A stretch of 64,000 bases of DNA from Bettongia penicillata ogilbyi (lineage: Eukaryota; Chordata; Mammalia; Diprotodontia; Potoroidae): contig JAJHZJ010000061.1 of the NCBI GenBank assembly GCA_023548195.1, forward strand, positions 3,802,297 to 3,866,296, given 5' to 3'. The notes beneath the pieces are model-generated. The model did not search any database, was not told the origin of the DNA, and saw nothing but the letters and a program-made list of their open reading frames with translations. Shown in pieces: positions 43,730 to 55,316 of the stretch. Positions within the stretch are counted from its first letter, which is position 1. Each line of letters starts with the position of its first letter. Position numbers and translations under genes: made by a program.

Positions 43730-43905
43730 TCTAGAACCTTAAGAGATCTCAGAGGCCATCTTGTCCAGCATTCTTATTTTAATTTTGAGGAAACTGAAAC
43801 CCAAGGAGGTAAGTGACTTGCACAAAGTTACATAAAATCTGTCAGAGGTAGGATCTGAGGCCCAGGCTTCAAACACAGAGGCAATAGAATGGATTGCCTT
43901 AAAAG
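43730..43905 (-). mobile_element. MIR-type CORE-SINE fragment
   Basis: 'agagatctcagaggccatct', 'gaggaaactgaaacccaag', 'gtaagtgacttgcacaaag', 'gaggtaggatctgaggccc'. Confidence 0.7.
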
Positions 43906-43949
43906 AAATTAGTACACTACTATTCCTAGAGAGCAATGAGTGTTGTCTC

Positions 43950-44067
43950 CTGTGGTAGAATGTAAGTCTCTTGAGGGCTGTTTCAATTTTGTCTTTATAT
44001 TTCCAATAACTAACCTAGATTATTGCATGTAGTAGATGCTTAATAAATACTTACTAATGGATTGATA
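43950..44067 (+). mobile_element. L2 LINE 3' end
   Basis: 'gaatgtaagtctcttgaggg', 'tttgtctttatatttccaat', 'gtagtagatgcttaataaat': clear forward L2 tail. Confidence 0.75.
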
Positions 44068-44284
44068 GAGCCCAAACGCTATCCTGACTAGCTGCCAGGA
44101 AAGTGACAGAAAATGTTCTTGAACCAGGTAGATGGCTGGAGGAGCTGATCTGTTTTTAAATAAAAGAGTAAAAATGAACGTTTTGAAAACTGGACTTGGA
44201 ATTTCCTTAGAATAGAAAATTCCTGGTAAGGGACTCCTTCCATCGATGACCATTGACATCTGCTTTGTAAATTAGTCTTAGAGA

Positions 44285-44390
44285 TTAAGTTAAATTAAGA
44301 GCTAGTAGATATCTGAGATGGTATTTGAACCCAGATTTTTTGAACTCTGAATCCAGCTCTTCTATCTACTGCCCCATGCACTCTGGGCAC
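44285..44390 (-). mobile_element. MIR-type fragment
   Basis: 'gatggtatttgaacccagat', 'aatccagctcttctatctac', 'tgccccatgca'. Confidence 0.55.
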
Positions 44391-44868
44391 CAAAAACAAA
44401 AGGAAAACAACAAAACACATTGAGTAACTTTTAATATGTAAATTAATCACTTCCAATAATTAAAGTATCATAACACTATTTCAGTGACTCCCTCGAGTCC
44501 TCATCAGAATTATTATCAGAATTATTTGTCTATTCTTACACTTTTACTTTCTTTGATATAATCACAGTGTGCACTCTGCTATTCTAGTCTGGGTTTTTTT
44601 TTAAGTTTGCTTTATTTCAAAGAGGTCTTGCCAGATTTCTTTGTTTGCTCAGAGATTCCATAATTCTAAAATAGGACTCCCCATCAATTCCCCAGGCTGG
44701 CCTCCTTTTTAGTTCTTCAACAAATTTCAACCAGCAGAATCTCCAGGGTAGCTATAAGGATAAAGTGCCATATAACCCCTGGGTGAGTGAACTTCATGGA
44801 GACTTTTCTTAACATTTTTTTCATTCAGTTATCTGAGATATTTCAGGCAGAACATTTTGATGGAAGTG
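44391..44868. other. Unassigned stretch
   Basis: No recognisable gene or repeat. Confidence 0.5.
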
Positions 44869-44922
44869 CTCTCTCCCTCTCTTTTTCTCTTCTCCCTCTC
44901 CCTCCCTCCATCTCTCTCTCCC

Positions 44923-45020
<98 letters not shown>

Positions 45021-45040
45021 TTCCTCCTTCTCCCTCCCTT
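44869..45040. repeat. (CT)n microsatellite and flanking CT-rich DNA
   Basis: Pure CT from about 44931 to 45018 with imperfect CT/CCCT on both sides. Long SLSLSL frames here are artefacts. Confidence 0.97.
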
Positions 45041-45446
45041 AATGATCTGAGATACCTGCTTCTTGCTGCCTCTTCTCCTTAGGGAAAGGTAATTAATAAT
45101 TTAGGGAATAAAAATGCATGAAAGAGGAAGGGCAACTGCAGTGTAATTGTTTAGGACTCATTCCACAAGGTTTTAATGTAGTGTACTATACTATGGTATA
45201 CTGGGTCCTAAGGGTTGAATTCAAAACCTAATCTGAGAGGATATTTTAGAGCAGATATAATTATGCCAAGAGGTCACAGGAGTGCTGCATATTAGAACAT
45301 TTTTTCTTCTTTCCTTGAACACAATATGCATTAATAGCATATGGTCTATTTTCTAGTGTATGTTTTACTGATAGTCAAAAATGACATTCCAGTGCCCCAG
45401 TGCCCTAGTTACCAGGTTTATGCAAAGATATTCTCCAGAAATAGAC
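45041..45446. other. Unassigned stretch
   Basis: No recognisable gene or repeat. Confidence 0.5.
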
Positions 45447-45570
45447 CTATCTCTGCTCTTTCTCATTCTCTCCCTAGCCCTCGCTCCCTCTTTCTTCTTT
45501 TCCTTTCCCTTCCTCTTCTCAATGTCTCTCCCTTTTTCTCTCTTCTCTTCCCCCAACCTCTCTCTGCTCA
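45447..45570. repeat. Pyrimidine-rich tract
   Basis: Imperfect ctctct/ttcttttcc; frames on both strands here are compositional. Confidence 0.85.
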
Positions 45571-45784
45571 AATTAGATTCTCAGCAGCAAATCTATGGTT
45601 CCCAAATTCCCCTAGAAACCAGTAATTCTAGATCCTGATAAATTATCTCATTCAAAATGTTGTTTTTATTCTGATCACAGATGAAGGAAGATCTATTCAC
45701 ATAATAGAATAGCTTTCACCAAAACATAATAGTAAGTAAGTGTTAGAGAACGATTCCCTTTTGTTTCTTTCCTTCATGTCGGCT

Positions 45785-45845
45785 ATGGTAAATAAATAAC
45801 TATTTATCGAGTGCTTCCACAAGGCAGGCACTGTGCTAGACCTTG
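45785..45845 (-). mobile_element. L2-like fragment
   Basis: 'ataactatttatcgagtgct' and 'aaggcaggcactgtgctaga'. Confidence 0.6.
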
Positions 45846-46009
45846 AAACATTCAGAGTCACCTTGATTTTCTTATGGGGAGGGAAGAAATACAAGACAAT
45901 ACAGATTTTGAATTACTAGAATTAAGAAAATGGTAAAATAATATAACATATTTTTGTTCCCTATAATTACAGAATTGGAAAACTTGGAACAAAGATCTTA
46001 TGCTTTACT

Positions 46010-46660
46010 TTTTAATGTTAAAAATCTGTTTCAAGTAATAAGCATGTGTTTTCTCCTTCTTCTACCTCACTCCCTCAAAACACACACACACACACACACA
46101 CAAAGGAAATCCATGTAACAAATATGCACGGTCAAGTAAAGTAAATTCCTATATCGAATGTCCTAAAAGGTCTTATTTTGCCTATTTTAAGTTCATCCCC
46201 TCTCTGTCCAGCATTGGTAGCATTATTCATCAAACCTCTCTGGAATTATGGTTGATCATTACATCAATCAGAATTGTCTTTCAAAATGGTTCATTTTTAT
46301 CATGTAGTTATAGTCTAAGTTGTTCTAATTCTGCACTTTTCACTTTGCATCAATTCATAAAAATCATTCTAGATTTCTCTGGAATGCTCCTCTTCATTAT
46401 GTCTTATATGCACTAGTACTATACACTTTATTTTATTTATTATATATTTATATTGTTGCATTTGTAAACTATGTATGTAAACAATAAAATATTATACACA
46501 ATATATAACTATATGCAAAATAAATATTTATATTTGTTCAGCCATTTCCCAATTAATAAGCATCCCATTAGTTTCTAGGTCTTTGCCACCACAATAAGAA
46601 CAGCTACAACTTTTTTTAACATTCTCCCCTCATTTTGATTTCTTTGGAATTTAGGCTATG
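46010..46660 (-). mobile_element. Older L1 LINE 3' fragment
   Basis: 'gttgatcattacatcaatca', 'tttcactttgcatcaattca', 'ttgttcagccatttcccaat', 'tttgccaccacaataagaac' follow the same order as 940-1190. More diverged than the other L1 copies, with a (CA)n at 46081-46102 and an AT-rich insertion around 46430-46530. Confidence 0.75.
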
Positions 46661-47049
46661 GTTTATTTTTCAACATCAGATTCCTTAACTTCATATCTCT
46701 GCCTCTAGTACTAAAGACTTTGATCTGAGAATCTGTAATTCCATTTATATTCCATCTTTAAGGGAATCTTCCTTCTTTTGTGAAAGAAGAATGTACATGA
46801 AGGTTATTAATCTAATACATAATAAGCCCATATACTTAAGATATATGACACTAAGGACCATTACTATATTCTCACATATATAATGTATAATTACATATAT
46901 ATTATATATGTTATATACATTTATATGTATATGTATATATATACATTTCTAAGAATATATCTTAATAGATGAAGGTGAAAAATGGCTGGTAATTCTTTTA
47001 GTTCTGCAAATAAACCATTAGACAAGAAATAAGGTGATGCTAAGATGAA
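46661..47049. other. Unassigned stretch with TA-rich tract at 46878-46945
   Basis: Low-complexity tatatata/atgtatat; otherwise nothing named. Confidence 0.6.
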
Positions 47050-47275
47050 ACCTAATGGGGCAAATAGAGTGCTGGACTCAGGACAAACCAGATTTGAATC
47101 TTGCCTCCAATACTTATTACTTATGTGACTGTGAGATAGTTACTTTACTTCAATGAGCCTCAGTTTCCTCAGCAGTAAAATGGGGAGAATAATCTTTAAA
47201 TTCCCTATCTCAGATTGCTGCCAAGAGACTCAGATTAAGTAATGGCTTGAAAATCTGAAAGTTAATGTCAGTTAT
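47050..47275 (+). mobile_element. MIR/THER1-type SINE
   Basis: 'atagagtgctggactcagga', 'ccagatttgaatcttgcctc', 'gagcctcagtttcctcagca', 'aaatggggagaataatc'. Confidence 0.8.
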
Positions 47276-47344
47276 TTTTTGACATTGTCTCCTCCTCTTA
47301 TTTATTTTCTAATATCTCCCCTTCATTATATAAAAACGGTAATA

Positions 47345-47735
47345 GAGATAGGATTGGGAACTGGACTTAGGATTTAGTTGGTGAAGGGGAAAACCTCTGA
47401 AGTTGTTCTGCAACTTATAGGCTTGGAGCACTGGGATTTTTTTTTTAATATTTCATTTTTTCCCAATTGCAAGAGAAAATAATTTTAACATTTTTTTAAA
47501 ATTTTGAATTTCAAATTCTCTCCCTTCTTCCCTCCTCTCCCCTTTCCCTGAGACAGTAAGGAATTTGACATAGGTTATACATGTGCAATTATGAAAAACG
47601 TTATTTCTATATTAAGCATTGAGATGTTAACTGTCTTGCCCAGGGTCATACAGTCATTCTCTTTCAGAGGAGGGCTTGAACCCAGGTATTCCTGACTTCA
47701 ATGCTATCTCTTTACCCACTGCGTCATGGTGCCCC
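47345..47735 (-). mobile_element. Marsupial MIR-variant CORE-SINE interrupted by an L1 tail
   Basis: 3' module at 47353-47432 ('gggaactggacttaggattt', 'gcaacttataggcttgga'). It resumes at 47632 ('taactgtcttgcccagggtc', 'gggcttgaacccaggtatt', 'ccactgcgtcatggtgcc'). The repeated agcaYtgRga at both edges is a decayed target duplication. Confidence 0.75.
47436..47621 (-). mobile_element. 5'-truncated L1 3' end
   Basis: Starts with poly-T, then 'ttttgaatttcaaattctct', 'aggaatttgacataggttat', 'acatgtgcaattatgaaaaa': the L1 3' UTR also seen at 480-620. About 185 bp, inserted in the CORE-SINE. Confidence 0.78.
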
Positions 47736-49499
47736 AGAGTAATATTGCATACACATTGAATGGCAGTCAATTTCATAATTCCAGTTCTTCAATATGAATT
47801 CGTCGCCATGAATTTGCATTACAACTTAAAAATGCATATTTTATTCCTTTTGGCTTAATCTGTTGATTTGTTTTTAATTTCAAAGAACTCCTCCATTGAA
47901 TGCACATTTTTCACTTAGCTCTTTCTCAGTTTTTAGGTGCTCAAAATAATATAAAAATCAACCAAACATAGGTTTTCTTTGAAAAAATAACCTTTATCTT
48001 CTGGAGAGAAGAAAAGGTAAGTCAACACTCACATGAAGAGCATAAGTGTTCAAATGAAAGGATGTGTGTGTATTTATTTCTATACAATGGCACAAATTAC
48101 ATGGTGTTATTTCAAAAATGTATAACAATTCCTGGGAAACATTTCACATTCTCTAAGATACACATTTCCTCCTCTTTTTCTCCTACTTCCAACCTTGTCT
48201 ACCTCTCTCTCTTGCCTTATATTACTAATTCAAGATTTATTAATAATTCTTTACCACTTTTCCTTTCCTAAGTTGTACTTGTTTTGGGAATCCATCCATC
48301 TCTCTGTCAGTATATCTAAGAATTGGAAAGTAGTATCCAGAAATATAGAGGGTTGGGGTAAGAGGCATATGGGATAAGGCTCAAGGATGGACATAGTATA
48401 GGACCAGAGCCTGGGAGACTAGGTTTGAAGGAAATAATGAGGAAGACATGCTCAGGAGGACCTTGATTTGGGAGGCAGGACTCATATTAGGGCAGAGGAG
48501 GATGGCTACAAACAAAAAGACAGTCACATATAGGTATTAAGGCAGATGGACGTAGAAGAGACATGGAGGGAAAGGTATGGAAACAAGCCAAAGTATAGAT
48601 GGAAAGAATGATGAATCACATAAAATCCATTTTAAAGTTTTAGCTATGTAATTTAAACTTTTTCTTGTTCAAACAAATCCGTTTATTTGAATGTGTCAGC
48701 AGGACAGGGTTTATTCATAGTTATGTCAACTTTTATCCAATTTCCTATTGTGTTCTCAATGTGAATGAGTAAATTTTTTCCTTGTTATGGAAGATTTTTT
48801 TTAAATTAAACATCTGTCTGCATGTTCTAAAATTGATCTTTTATTTTCTTTTCTTAGAGACTCAAAGTTTTTCTTTTCCCACCTTTCAGGTACTTCATCA
48901 GTAAACCTCCTATGACTTACTGAAATTAAACTCTGATGAAAATCAATTCCTCTAGTGGCCTAAATTATAATCCATTAGAGTTTCCAGATGTATGTCCAAT
49001 TCATTTAAGTATTATTCATATAGATTCTTTATTACAGTGGGACACATTTGCCCTCCCATCTGAAGTATTTCTTACTCTGATTGGCTACCTAAGTAGGTTC
49101 AGAAAAATATTAACAGCTTCTGCCTTTTCAGTTCTTCCTGCAAATCAATTTCTCATTGCATTTAATAAAAGATAACCCCTTCCTTTATCTCCTACATTTT
49201 ATCATTATTCTAGCCAATGAAAAGTAATTCTTACTAGTTTTTAATTCTAAAAATATCATCAAGGTGACCAGAGAGAAGGTGCATAATGAATAGGAAATAA
49301 TAGAAGTCCTCCAACTAGACATAAATGAAACAAGCTGAGCCATTACATTCAACCTGAACCAAAGCTTTTGCTCACCCACCCAAAGAATTGATTCTGGTCT
49401 TCAGCTCCAAGTTGGTTATATCTAACAACATTGCAAAGATTGCCTACCACCCATCATTATATGCAGAAGTCTTTTCAGTGGAGGAATTGATATTTATTA
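47736..49499. other. Long unassigned stretch
   Basis: About 1.8 kb without a repeat that I can name. Small frames (48062-48271, 48936-49175 plus; 49185-49379 minus) lack domains. Second-longest repeat-free block; candidate unique DNA. Confidence 0.45.
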
Positions 49500-49690
49500 A
49501 TGCTGAGGCAATGTGATGTAGTATAGAGAGCACTAATTTAGAGACCTGAGTTTAATTCTAGCTCCCTCAATAACTGTTTTCACAGGAAATCACAATCTTT
49601 CTCAAGTTTCAGTTCTTTATCTGTATGATGGGGCTAATATCTCCCAGTGTTGTAAGTATCAAATGAAATGCTGTGGCAGAAACTCATATT
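49500..49690 (+). mobile_element. MIR-type SINE
   Basis: 'tagtatagagagcactaatt', 'gacctgagtttaattcta', 'agttctttatctgtatgat', 'gtaagtatcaaatgaaatgc'. Confidence 0.65.
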
Positions 49691-49935
49691 TTAGTAGAGT
49701 TGGTGGCTCTGAGTTCAAATCCTTCCTCTTGCACTTTATTTATACCTTTGGGACTTTGAGTAAGTCACAAACCTGCTTGGGCCTGTTTCAGTAATTAAGT
49801 CCTATGGAGTTGTCTGAGGCAAGAGACGTTATGACTTGGGTTTGAATCCCAAGGTGGGGTCATACAGCTAGTACGATGATAGGTGAAACCAGGGCTTCCT
49901 AAGTATAAGCCCAGAACTCTTTCCATTAAGTCAGA
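49691..49935. mobile_element. Two decayed CORE-SINE fragments
   Basis: 49691-49795 resembles forward MIR ('tctgagttcaaatccttcct', 'ttgagtaagtcac'). 49797-49935 resembles the reversed MIR variant ('gtcatacagctagtacga', 'aaccagggcttcctaagtat'). Confidence 0.5.
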
Positions 49936-50014
49936 CTTTTCAAATTAGAAAATGCATGTAAAATATTGGATAAATATAAACCCTCATTGTAAGACTTTAT
50001 CATAAGGATGGGAA

Positions 50015-50222
50015 CTAGACCTAAGATTTCATTGATATAGGGAACTCCTGGATAAGAAAATTCTCTCTAATACTTGAGTCTTACGGTGTTGTCTACAGTA
50101 TTAAGGGATTAAGTGACTTACCTAGGATCAAATACTCAGTAGTGTCAGAGGAAGGACCTTATCTCAGTTCGTTTTGGCATGGAAGCCCACTTTCTATCTG
50201 TTACACCAGCTGACTCTCAAGG
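50015..50222 (-). mobile_element. Marsupial MIR-variant CORE-SINE
   Basis: 'ggaactagacctaagatttc', 'ttgatatagggaactcctgg', 'gattaagtgacttacctagg', 'ctatctgttacaccagctga'. Confidence 0.75.
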
Positions 50223-50489
50223 TTTTATCATAACTGTCAAAAAATGATTGCATTGTATCTTAGCAAATGGTAAAATGTTTATTTTCAGACACATAGAACA
50301 CTAGTCTAGCAGAAATGATAAAAATCCTAATGCCCTGAGAGAGCTCATGCACCAATCAAATCTGGAGGTGTTGAACAAGGTGTTAAAGACCACACAGGAT
50401 GGGAACAAGAGGGTTTTAGCGGCAAAGCTCTGCTAAAGACACCAGGAACAAAGTTGAAAAGAAAAAAGGGAACAAGTCACAAGTCACTT
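50223..50489. other. Unassigned stretch
   Basis: Nothing recognised. Confidence 0.5.
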
Positions 50490-50560
50490 GGTAATTATTT
50501 TATTAAGGGTCTACTATTTGCCAGGCACTGTGCTAAGTACTGGGATTTGATGTTGAAAAT
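50490..50560 (-). mobile_element. L2-like fragment
   Basis: 'attaagggtctactatttgc' and 'caggcactgtgctaagtact'. Confidence 0.65.
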
Positions 50561-50585
50561 AATGGGAGCCACTGGAGTTTATTGA

Positions 50586-50586
<1 letters not shown>

Positions 50587-50620
<34 letters not shown>
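50587..50620. repeat. (TG)n microsatellite
   Basis: Pure TG tract of 17 units. Confidence 0.96.
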
Positions 50621-50624
<4 letters not shown>

Positions 50625-50789
50625 ATGGTGAAACTATAAGTTCCTAGGAAGATAACACTTAGTTGAGGGTGCAAATTGAGACTTAACAGCCATATTATGA
50701 TTTATCAGCTTGTAAACTACCTCATCTCCTTACCCTGTGCTGTATTATTTCCTAATCATCACTTGTGTTATGGGCACATGTCATTCTGA

Positions 50790-50987
50790 ACTCTTGGAGG
50801 TAATTTCTTACACCTCTGCACCTTTTCCATTCCCCACAATCCCTAGCACAATGATAGGTATATAGCAAGTGTTCATTAATTCCTTAAGCTCCTTGGAGTG
50901 AGAGATTACTTCTTTTATCTTTCCATTCCTAGTACCTAATACAAGGTCTACCACATATAATGAATGTTTGTTGAATAGAAATGAGTT
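50790..50987 (+). mobile_element. Two consecutive L2 LINE 3' ends
   Basis: Copy 1 (50790-50885): 'ccctagcacaatgataggta', 'gtgttcattaattcc'. Copy 2 (50886-50987): 'agctccttggagtgagagat', 'tctttccattcctagtacct', 'gaatgtttgttgaat'. Both run forward, head to tail. Confidence 0.65.
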
Positions 50988-51228
50988 AATGCATGATGCT
51001 CATTTGTGGGATCAGACCACATTAGTGTGTATGGGTGAGGCATTTCCTAACAAACCCCTCCCTAACCTTTTTTCTGAAGCTGTGAATTTTCCAGTGGACT
51101 TATTTTTACCACCTGTGACTTGGGTGCTGGAGGAAAGGAGGTGTAAATTCTGTTTGTAATGGATAAATCTGAATCAATTTGATCTGGTTAAGCCATTTGT
51201 TACTGAAATGTAACAGTTCTCTTCTATC

Positions 51229-51231
<3 letters not shown>
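50988..51231. other. Unassigned stretch
   Basis: Nothing recognised. Confidence 0.5.
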
Positions 51232-51291
<60 letters not shown>

Positions 51292-51324
51292 GTGTGTGTG
51301 TGCATACATATATATTACATACAT
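51232..51324. repeat. (TA)n microsatellite with TG end
   Basis: Long alternating TA run, then gtgtgtgtgtgc and mixed atacata. Confidence 0.95.
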
Positions 51325-51642
51325 GCTTACATACACTGTTGGTTTTTGGCTAAGAATATTAAAAATATGAGTATGGCTTGGCTTATAGAATTCATGTTTT
51401 GTCAGTCAAGCAGGAAATATAAGTTCAAGATCTATCAGTGGAGGGAAGGATGCTTTCTTCATTAGTAAAGCAGTTAATGAGTTACCCACCTATGCAGCCA
51501 GCAAACCTTCTGTGTTCAGGAGAGTGCTACAGGTGTCCGAGTGCTGTCTGTTAACTGGGCAAGATCCTCCTAGCAGGAAAATAAATATTGTCCTTGTTTT
51601 TAATTTTCTTCTTGTAACTTTAGGCCTCATTCTATGGGAGAA

Positions 51643-51644
<2 letters not shown>
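51325..51644. other. Unassigned stretch
   Basis: Nothing recognised. Confidence 0.5.
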
Positions 51645-51698
<54 letters not shown>

Positions 51699-51800
51699 TC
51701 TCTGTCTCTCTCACTTTCTCTTCCTTCCTCTATTCCTTTCTCCATTCTCTGTGTCTCTTTGTCTCTGTTTCTGTCTGTCTCTGTCACTGTCTCTGTCTCT
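51645..51800. repeat. (CT)n microsatellite and CT-rich tail
   Basis: Pure CT to about 51694, then ctctgtctct/cttcctct mixtures. Five overlapping frames here are compositional. Confidence 0.96.
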
Positions 51801-52074
51801 CCCCTTCTGGGTTCCGTGCGTATCTGGTCTCCTGGGCAAATATTCTGCACTTTGAAAATGTGATGACTTGCTTTTTCTAAATATCTGTAGCTGAAACATC
51901 CATGAACTATTTTGAGGAAACTATGACTGGTAAGATGTCAAATGTGGGGACATTTATAAGAATGATCTCTACCTTTCATCAGGTAAAATGGAAATTGCAC
52001 AAGGCTAGAGATGGAAAAAGCCTTATGGACGTGATATTGCTGTTTCTGGGGTGGGATCCCTAGGCATGGAGAAG

Positions 52075-52265
52075 TTATTACTAGGTTCTAGAGTTTTAAG
52101 GAGACTTAGAGATTATGTAGTTCAAACATTTTCATTTGACAACTAAAGAAACTGAGGTTAAGAAAAAAGAATGGAGTGAGCTTGTCCCAAGTCACACAGG
52201 AATGAAACTGCAGATCCAGGTTCACATGGAGGTCCGGTAACGCCCTTTCCCACTGGACCGTGATC
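52075..52265 (-). mobile_element. MIR-type CORE-SINE fragment
   Basis: 'gagattatgtagttcaaaca', 'taaagaaactgaggttaaga', 'cccaagtcacacaggaatga', 'ccactggaccgtgatc'. Confidence 0.65.
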
Positions 52266-53594
52266 TTTTTACCTCTACCACGCTCCCTACACTACTTCAC
52301 ACTGCCTATACTGCTCATGAAGGATTGCGTATGGAAAGTTTGGTGGTTTAGAGAGAAGCCTGGGGAATTTTCAAGCTAGGCTAGTGTGCTTCCATTCCTT
52401 CATTACTAAATACCAGGAAGCTCCAAGAAGCTTGACTCTTTCAACACAGCAGACTCCACTTGCCAAAGATCAATATCCCAGGTCACATGGTTACATAATT
52501 TATCCCAATAGTCCCCACCAGTTGTAGAAACAGAGTGGAGATTTCCTGCTACTGTACAGATCATGGAAAGGGCAAGCCATTTTTCTACGAATTGTCTGCA
52601 GAGATGTTTATTGCATGTAGGTTCCCACTTCAACTTCTGATAATGCAACTCATCATCTATACATAGACCAAGGGCAATTTGCACATTGAGATACCACTGT
52701 AGGGTTAACCCAGAGTCTATTATCAATCACTGTATTCTGATAAAGTAAGTTACTGAGAGTGCCAAGACACAATTTGTGGCTTGAAACATAAACATAATTG
52801 TCTTTCCTATTATGAATAAGCTGAAATTTAGGCACTAGAAGACTGGCTCACTGACTATTTGCTTAACAATGATAACTGATAACGAGTTGGGCAGTTTTTC
52901 TATCACAAAAATGGGTGACTGGGTGTTTTAGCAACAAAGATTGCCAAAGTCCTTACTCTTTAATTGTGAGGTTAGATAATACCTTGCGTGCTGCTAGCTG
53001 CCATTCACCTTTCGTTATATGTTTTACAAATGAGACATTCACCCTGTGGGTGTCTGGTATAATAAGTGCACAAAATAAATACTGCTAGGGTAAGAATGCA
53101 TTGTTAAAGCAACAGAGACAGCTGTATAGATGCTCTGCTTTTCAGCTTCAATACCTTATTCATCTTTCCCTCCTGTGAAGTAGATTTCCTTCCATAAGTA
53201 TTCAGAAACTTAGAACCAATTCTTCTGACACCCCAGTATAACGATACCATGAATATCTCTATGTAATTTATTAATGTTTGTTGGCTCTGACCTAAATAAG
53301 CATATCCATAACAATGCCACTCCATAGATACATCAGGTCTCAGGCACATGGCCCTCACTTTCTATGCCTATGCAACTATAGCTGAATCTAACTGGCCTGA
53401 AATATTTTATTAATCTGACTCCCAGCTGCCTGTCTGTAGGGCTACATGCTGCTGTAGGGTTCTTGAACTAGTAACTCCACCTCTCTCTACCCCACACTAC
53501 ATGCTTCCAAAGCAGCACTAGATAAGTCAGAAAGCTCTGATGCTTCTCTTGATTCCTCTACAATGTACAAACTCAACTGAAATCTAGATCTGCG
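52266..53594. other. Unassigned stretch with a 106-codon minus frame
   Basis: No named repeat over 1.3 kb. The minus frame 52406-52726 (starting MIIDSGLTLQWYLNVQ) and the overlapping frame 52653-52835 show no domain I recognise. A decayed coding relic is possible but unsupported. Confidence 0.35.
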
Positions 53595-53817
53595 TGTTAT
53601 ATTTAAGAATATTTTTATCATAATGGAAAAAATGAAGTTAAATGTGGTTAATATGAGAATGTTTTGCATGACTGCACATGGATAATTTATATAAAACTGC
53701 TTGCCTTCTCAAAGAGGAGGAGAGGAGGGAGAGAATTTGTAACTCAAAACTTTAAAAACATGAATGTTAAAAACTTTTGTTCAAATGTAGTCGCAAAAAA
53801 TAATTAAAAGTACTGAA
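53595..53817 (+). mobile_element. 5'-truncated L1/HAL1-type 3' end
   Basis: 'gttttgcatgactgcacatg', 'aactgcttgccttctcaaag', 'gagagaatttgtaactcaaa', 'tgaatgttaaaaactttt', then A-rich end: forward form of the L1 3' UTR. Confidence 0.78.
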
Positions 53818-53854
53818 GCCAAAAGTATTGTATGAGAGAAATCAAGGTATAATG

Positions 53855-54055
53855 GCATGAATGTAAGGCTAGGTATCTGAAAACCTGACACTACCTCTGT
53901 GCAATGTGAAAGTTAATTATCACTTCAGTGCCTAGGTTTCCTCATCTGAAAAATGGGGATAAAAAAGGCTTGCATTACATAGCTCATGGAACTTCTATGA
54001 AGAAACAACTTTGCAAACTACAGAGTGTTATAGAAATGTGAATTATTATAGAATA
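53855..54055 (+). mobile_element. MIR-type SINE
   Basis: 'ctaggtatctgaaaacctga', 'cctaggtttcctcatctgaa', 'gcaaactacagagtgttata'. Confidence 0.6.
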
Positions 54056-54189
54056 TTAACATAAGAGACACTAAAAATGCCATTCTGGGTGAGCAATGTT
54101 TTGTCTTGGAAGCTAGTGTGTCTCTTTTAATGATACCAAGTTAGTTGAGGGAGGCCAGAAGCAGAGAGGAATTTGAAGCAATGGCATAT

Positions 54190-54570
54190 GAAAATTGATA
54201 GACGGAAGTGAGAATGTTTAGTCTAAAGAAAAGGTTTAGGGGACAAATCATTGTTGTCCTCAGATATTTAAAGAGTCATTTTGTGGAAGTGGGATTCAGA
54301 TTTACTTTGAATATCTCCAGAGGCGAGAAGGAGGATCGAGGCATGGAAGCTACGTAGAGGCAGATTTGGCTAAATCTATTAGGTTCCTTACCTTTATGAC
54401 TGTCCAGACAAAGGAGGCAGCTCAAAGGAAAACTTATTCCAATGTTTGGAGGGTTCAAATGAAGGCTAGTTTATCATTCTTCAGGAATTTTGTAGGAGAC
54501 CTTAGATTTCAGATTATATGGCTTCTGAAGATACTTCCAACCCTTTTTATCTATGATTACTTTGTTGGAC
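54190..54570 (+). mobile_element. L3/CR1-clade LINE 3' fragment
   Basis: Forward L3/CR1 order: 'gaatgtttagtctaaagaaa', 'ttgttgtcctcagatattta', 'aaaggaggcagctcaaagg', 'aaaacttattccaatgtttg', 'atacttccaaccctttttat'. Confidence 0.68.
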
Positions 54571-55218
54571 AGCATTGGCCTCAGAGTTTAAGGATATACC
54601 CTCTGTAGCTGAATTCTTGAATAATCAGTTATGATCTAAACACACATTATTTAACCCTTGTTAAACTCAGATGTCTATTTCAGTTTTCCAGGGTCTATAA
54701 ATTCTTTGATGTGAGAACTCCCACTATTCATGCAGAATTTGACTCCTACATGCTTTAGTAGATGTTCTTCATAAACTTTTCTGACCAAAACAATTATAGC
54801 CCAGTACCAGTATTCTGACTATAAGCATTTTTCTGCTTAGCTCCACCATTTGTCAATTCCTAGGTCAATGATAAAATCTCTTTTAGTTCCATAAGACCTG
54901 CCAAAGCTGAGGTTTGGTCAACATAGCCTTGAAGAATTCAGGGTCACCACTACATCAAGAGGAGATGTTACAGAAGGACTTCAGTGAAGGAGTATAGACA
55001 GATAAATGGATTAATAGAAGAAAGTATATGACATATACTTAGATAAATGCAACAATCTACTTTATTTTGAACTCAATAATTATCAGGGATTGTTTTAGCC
55101 ATAGAAATTCCTTTAGCGTGACCTCTCTATGCTTTTTGTAAGGCAGGGAAAGGTCATTTTCAGCAAGAGTGAAGGGATTATCAACATCAATGAAATTCCT
55201 GATTCTTGATATTACTGT

Positions 55219-55219
<1 letters not shown>
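54571..55219. other. Unassigned stretch
   Basis: Nothing recognised. Confidence 0.5.
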
Positions 55220-55277
<58 letters not shown>

Positions 55278-55278
55278 G

Positions 55279-55310
<32 letters not shown>

Positions 55311-55316
55311 TATCTA
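55220..55316. repeat. Compound (TATC)n(ATC)n microsatellite
   Basis: Pure TATC to about 55277, a short tgtc joint, then about ten ATC units and a terminal tatcta. Confidence 0.97.

Noticed and set aside
44787..45050. Serine/leucine-repeat frames (and similar at 23867-24233 and 51490-51899)
   Set aside because: Products of (CT)n tracts on either strand.
52406..52835. Two minus-strand frames as a processed pseudogene
   Set aside because: Peptides not recognised and frames overlap out of phase; insufficient evidence.
55220..55316. Regularly spaced short repeats as a CRISPR array
   Set aside because: Simple tetra- and trinucleotide tandem repeat without spacers, in a vertebrate context.
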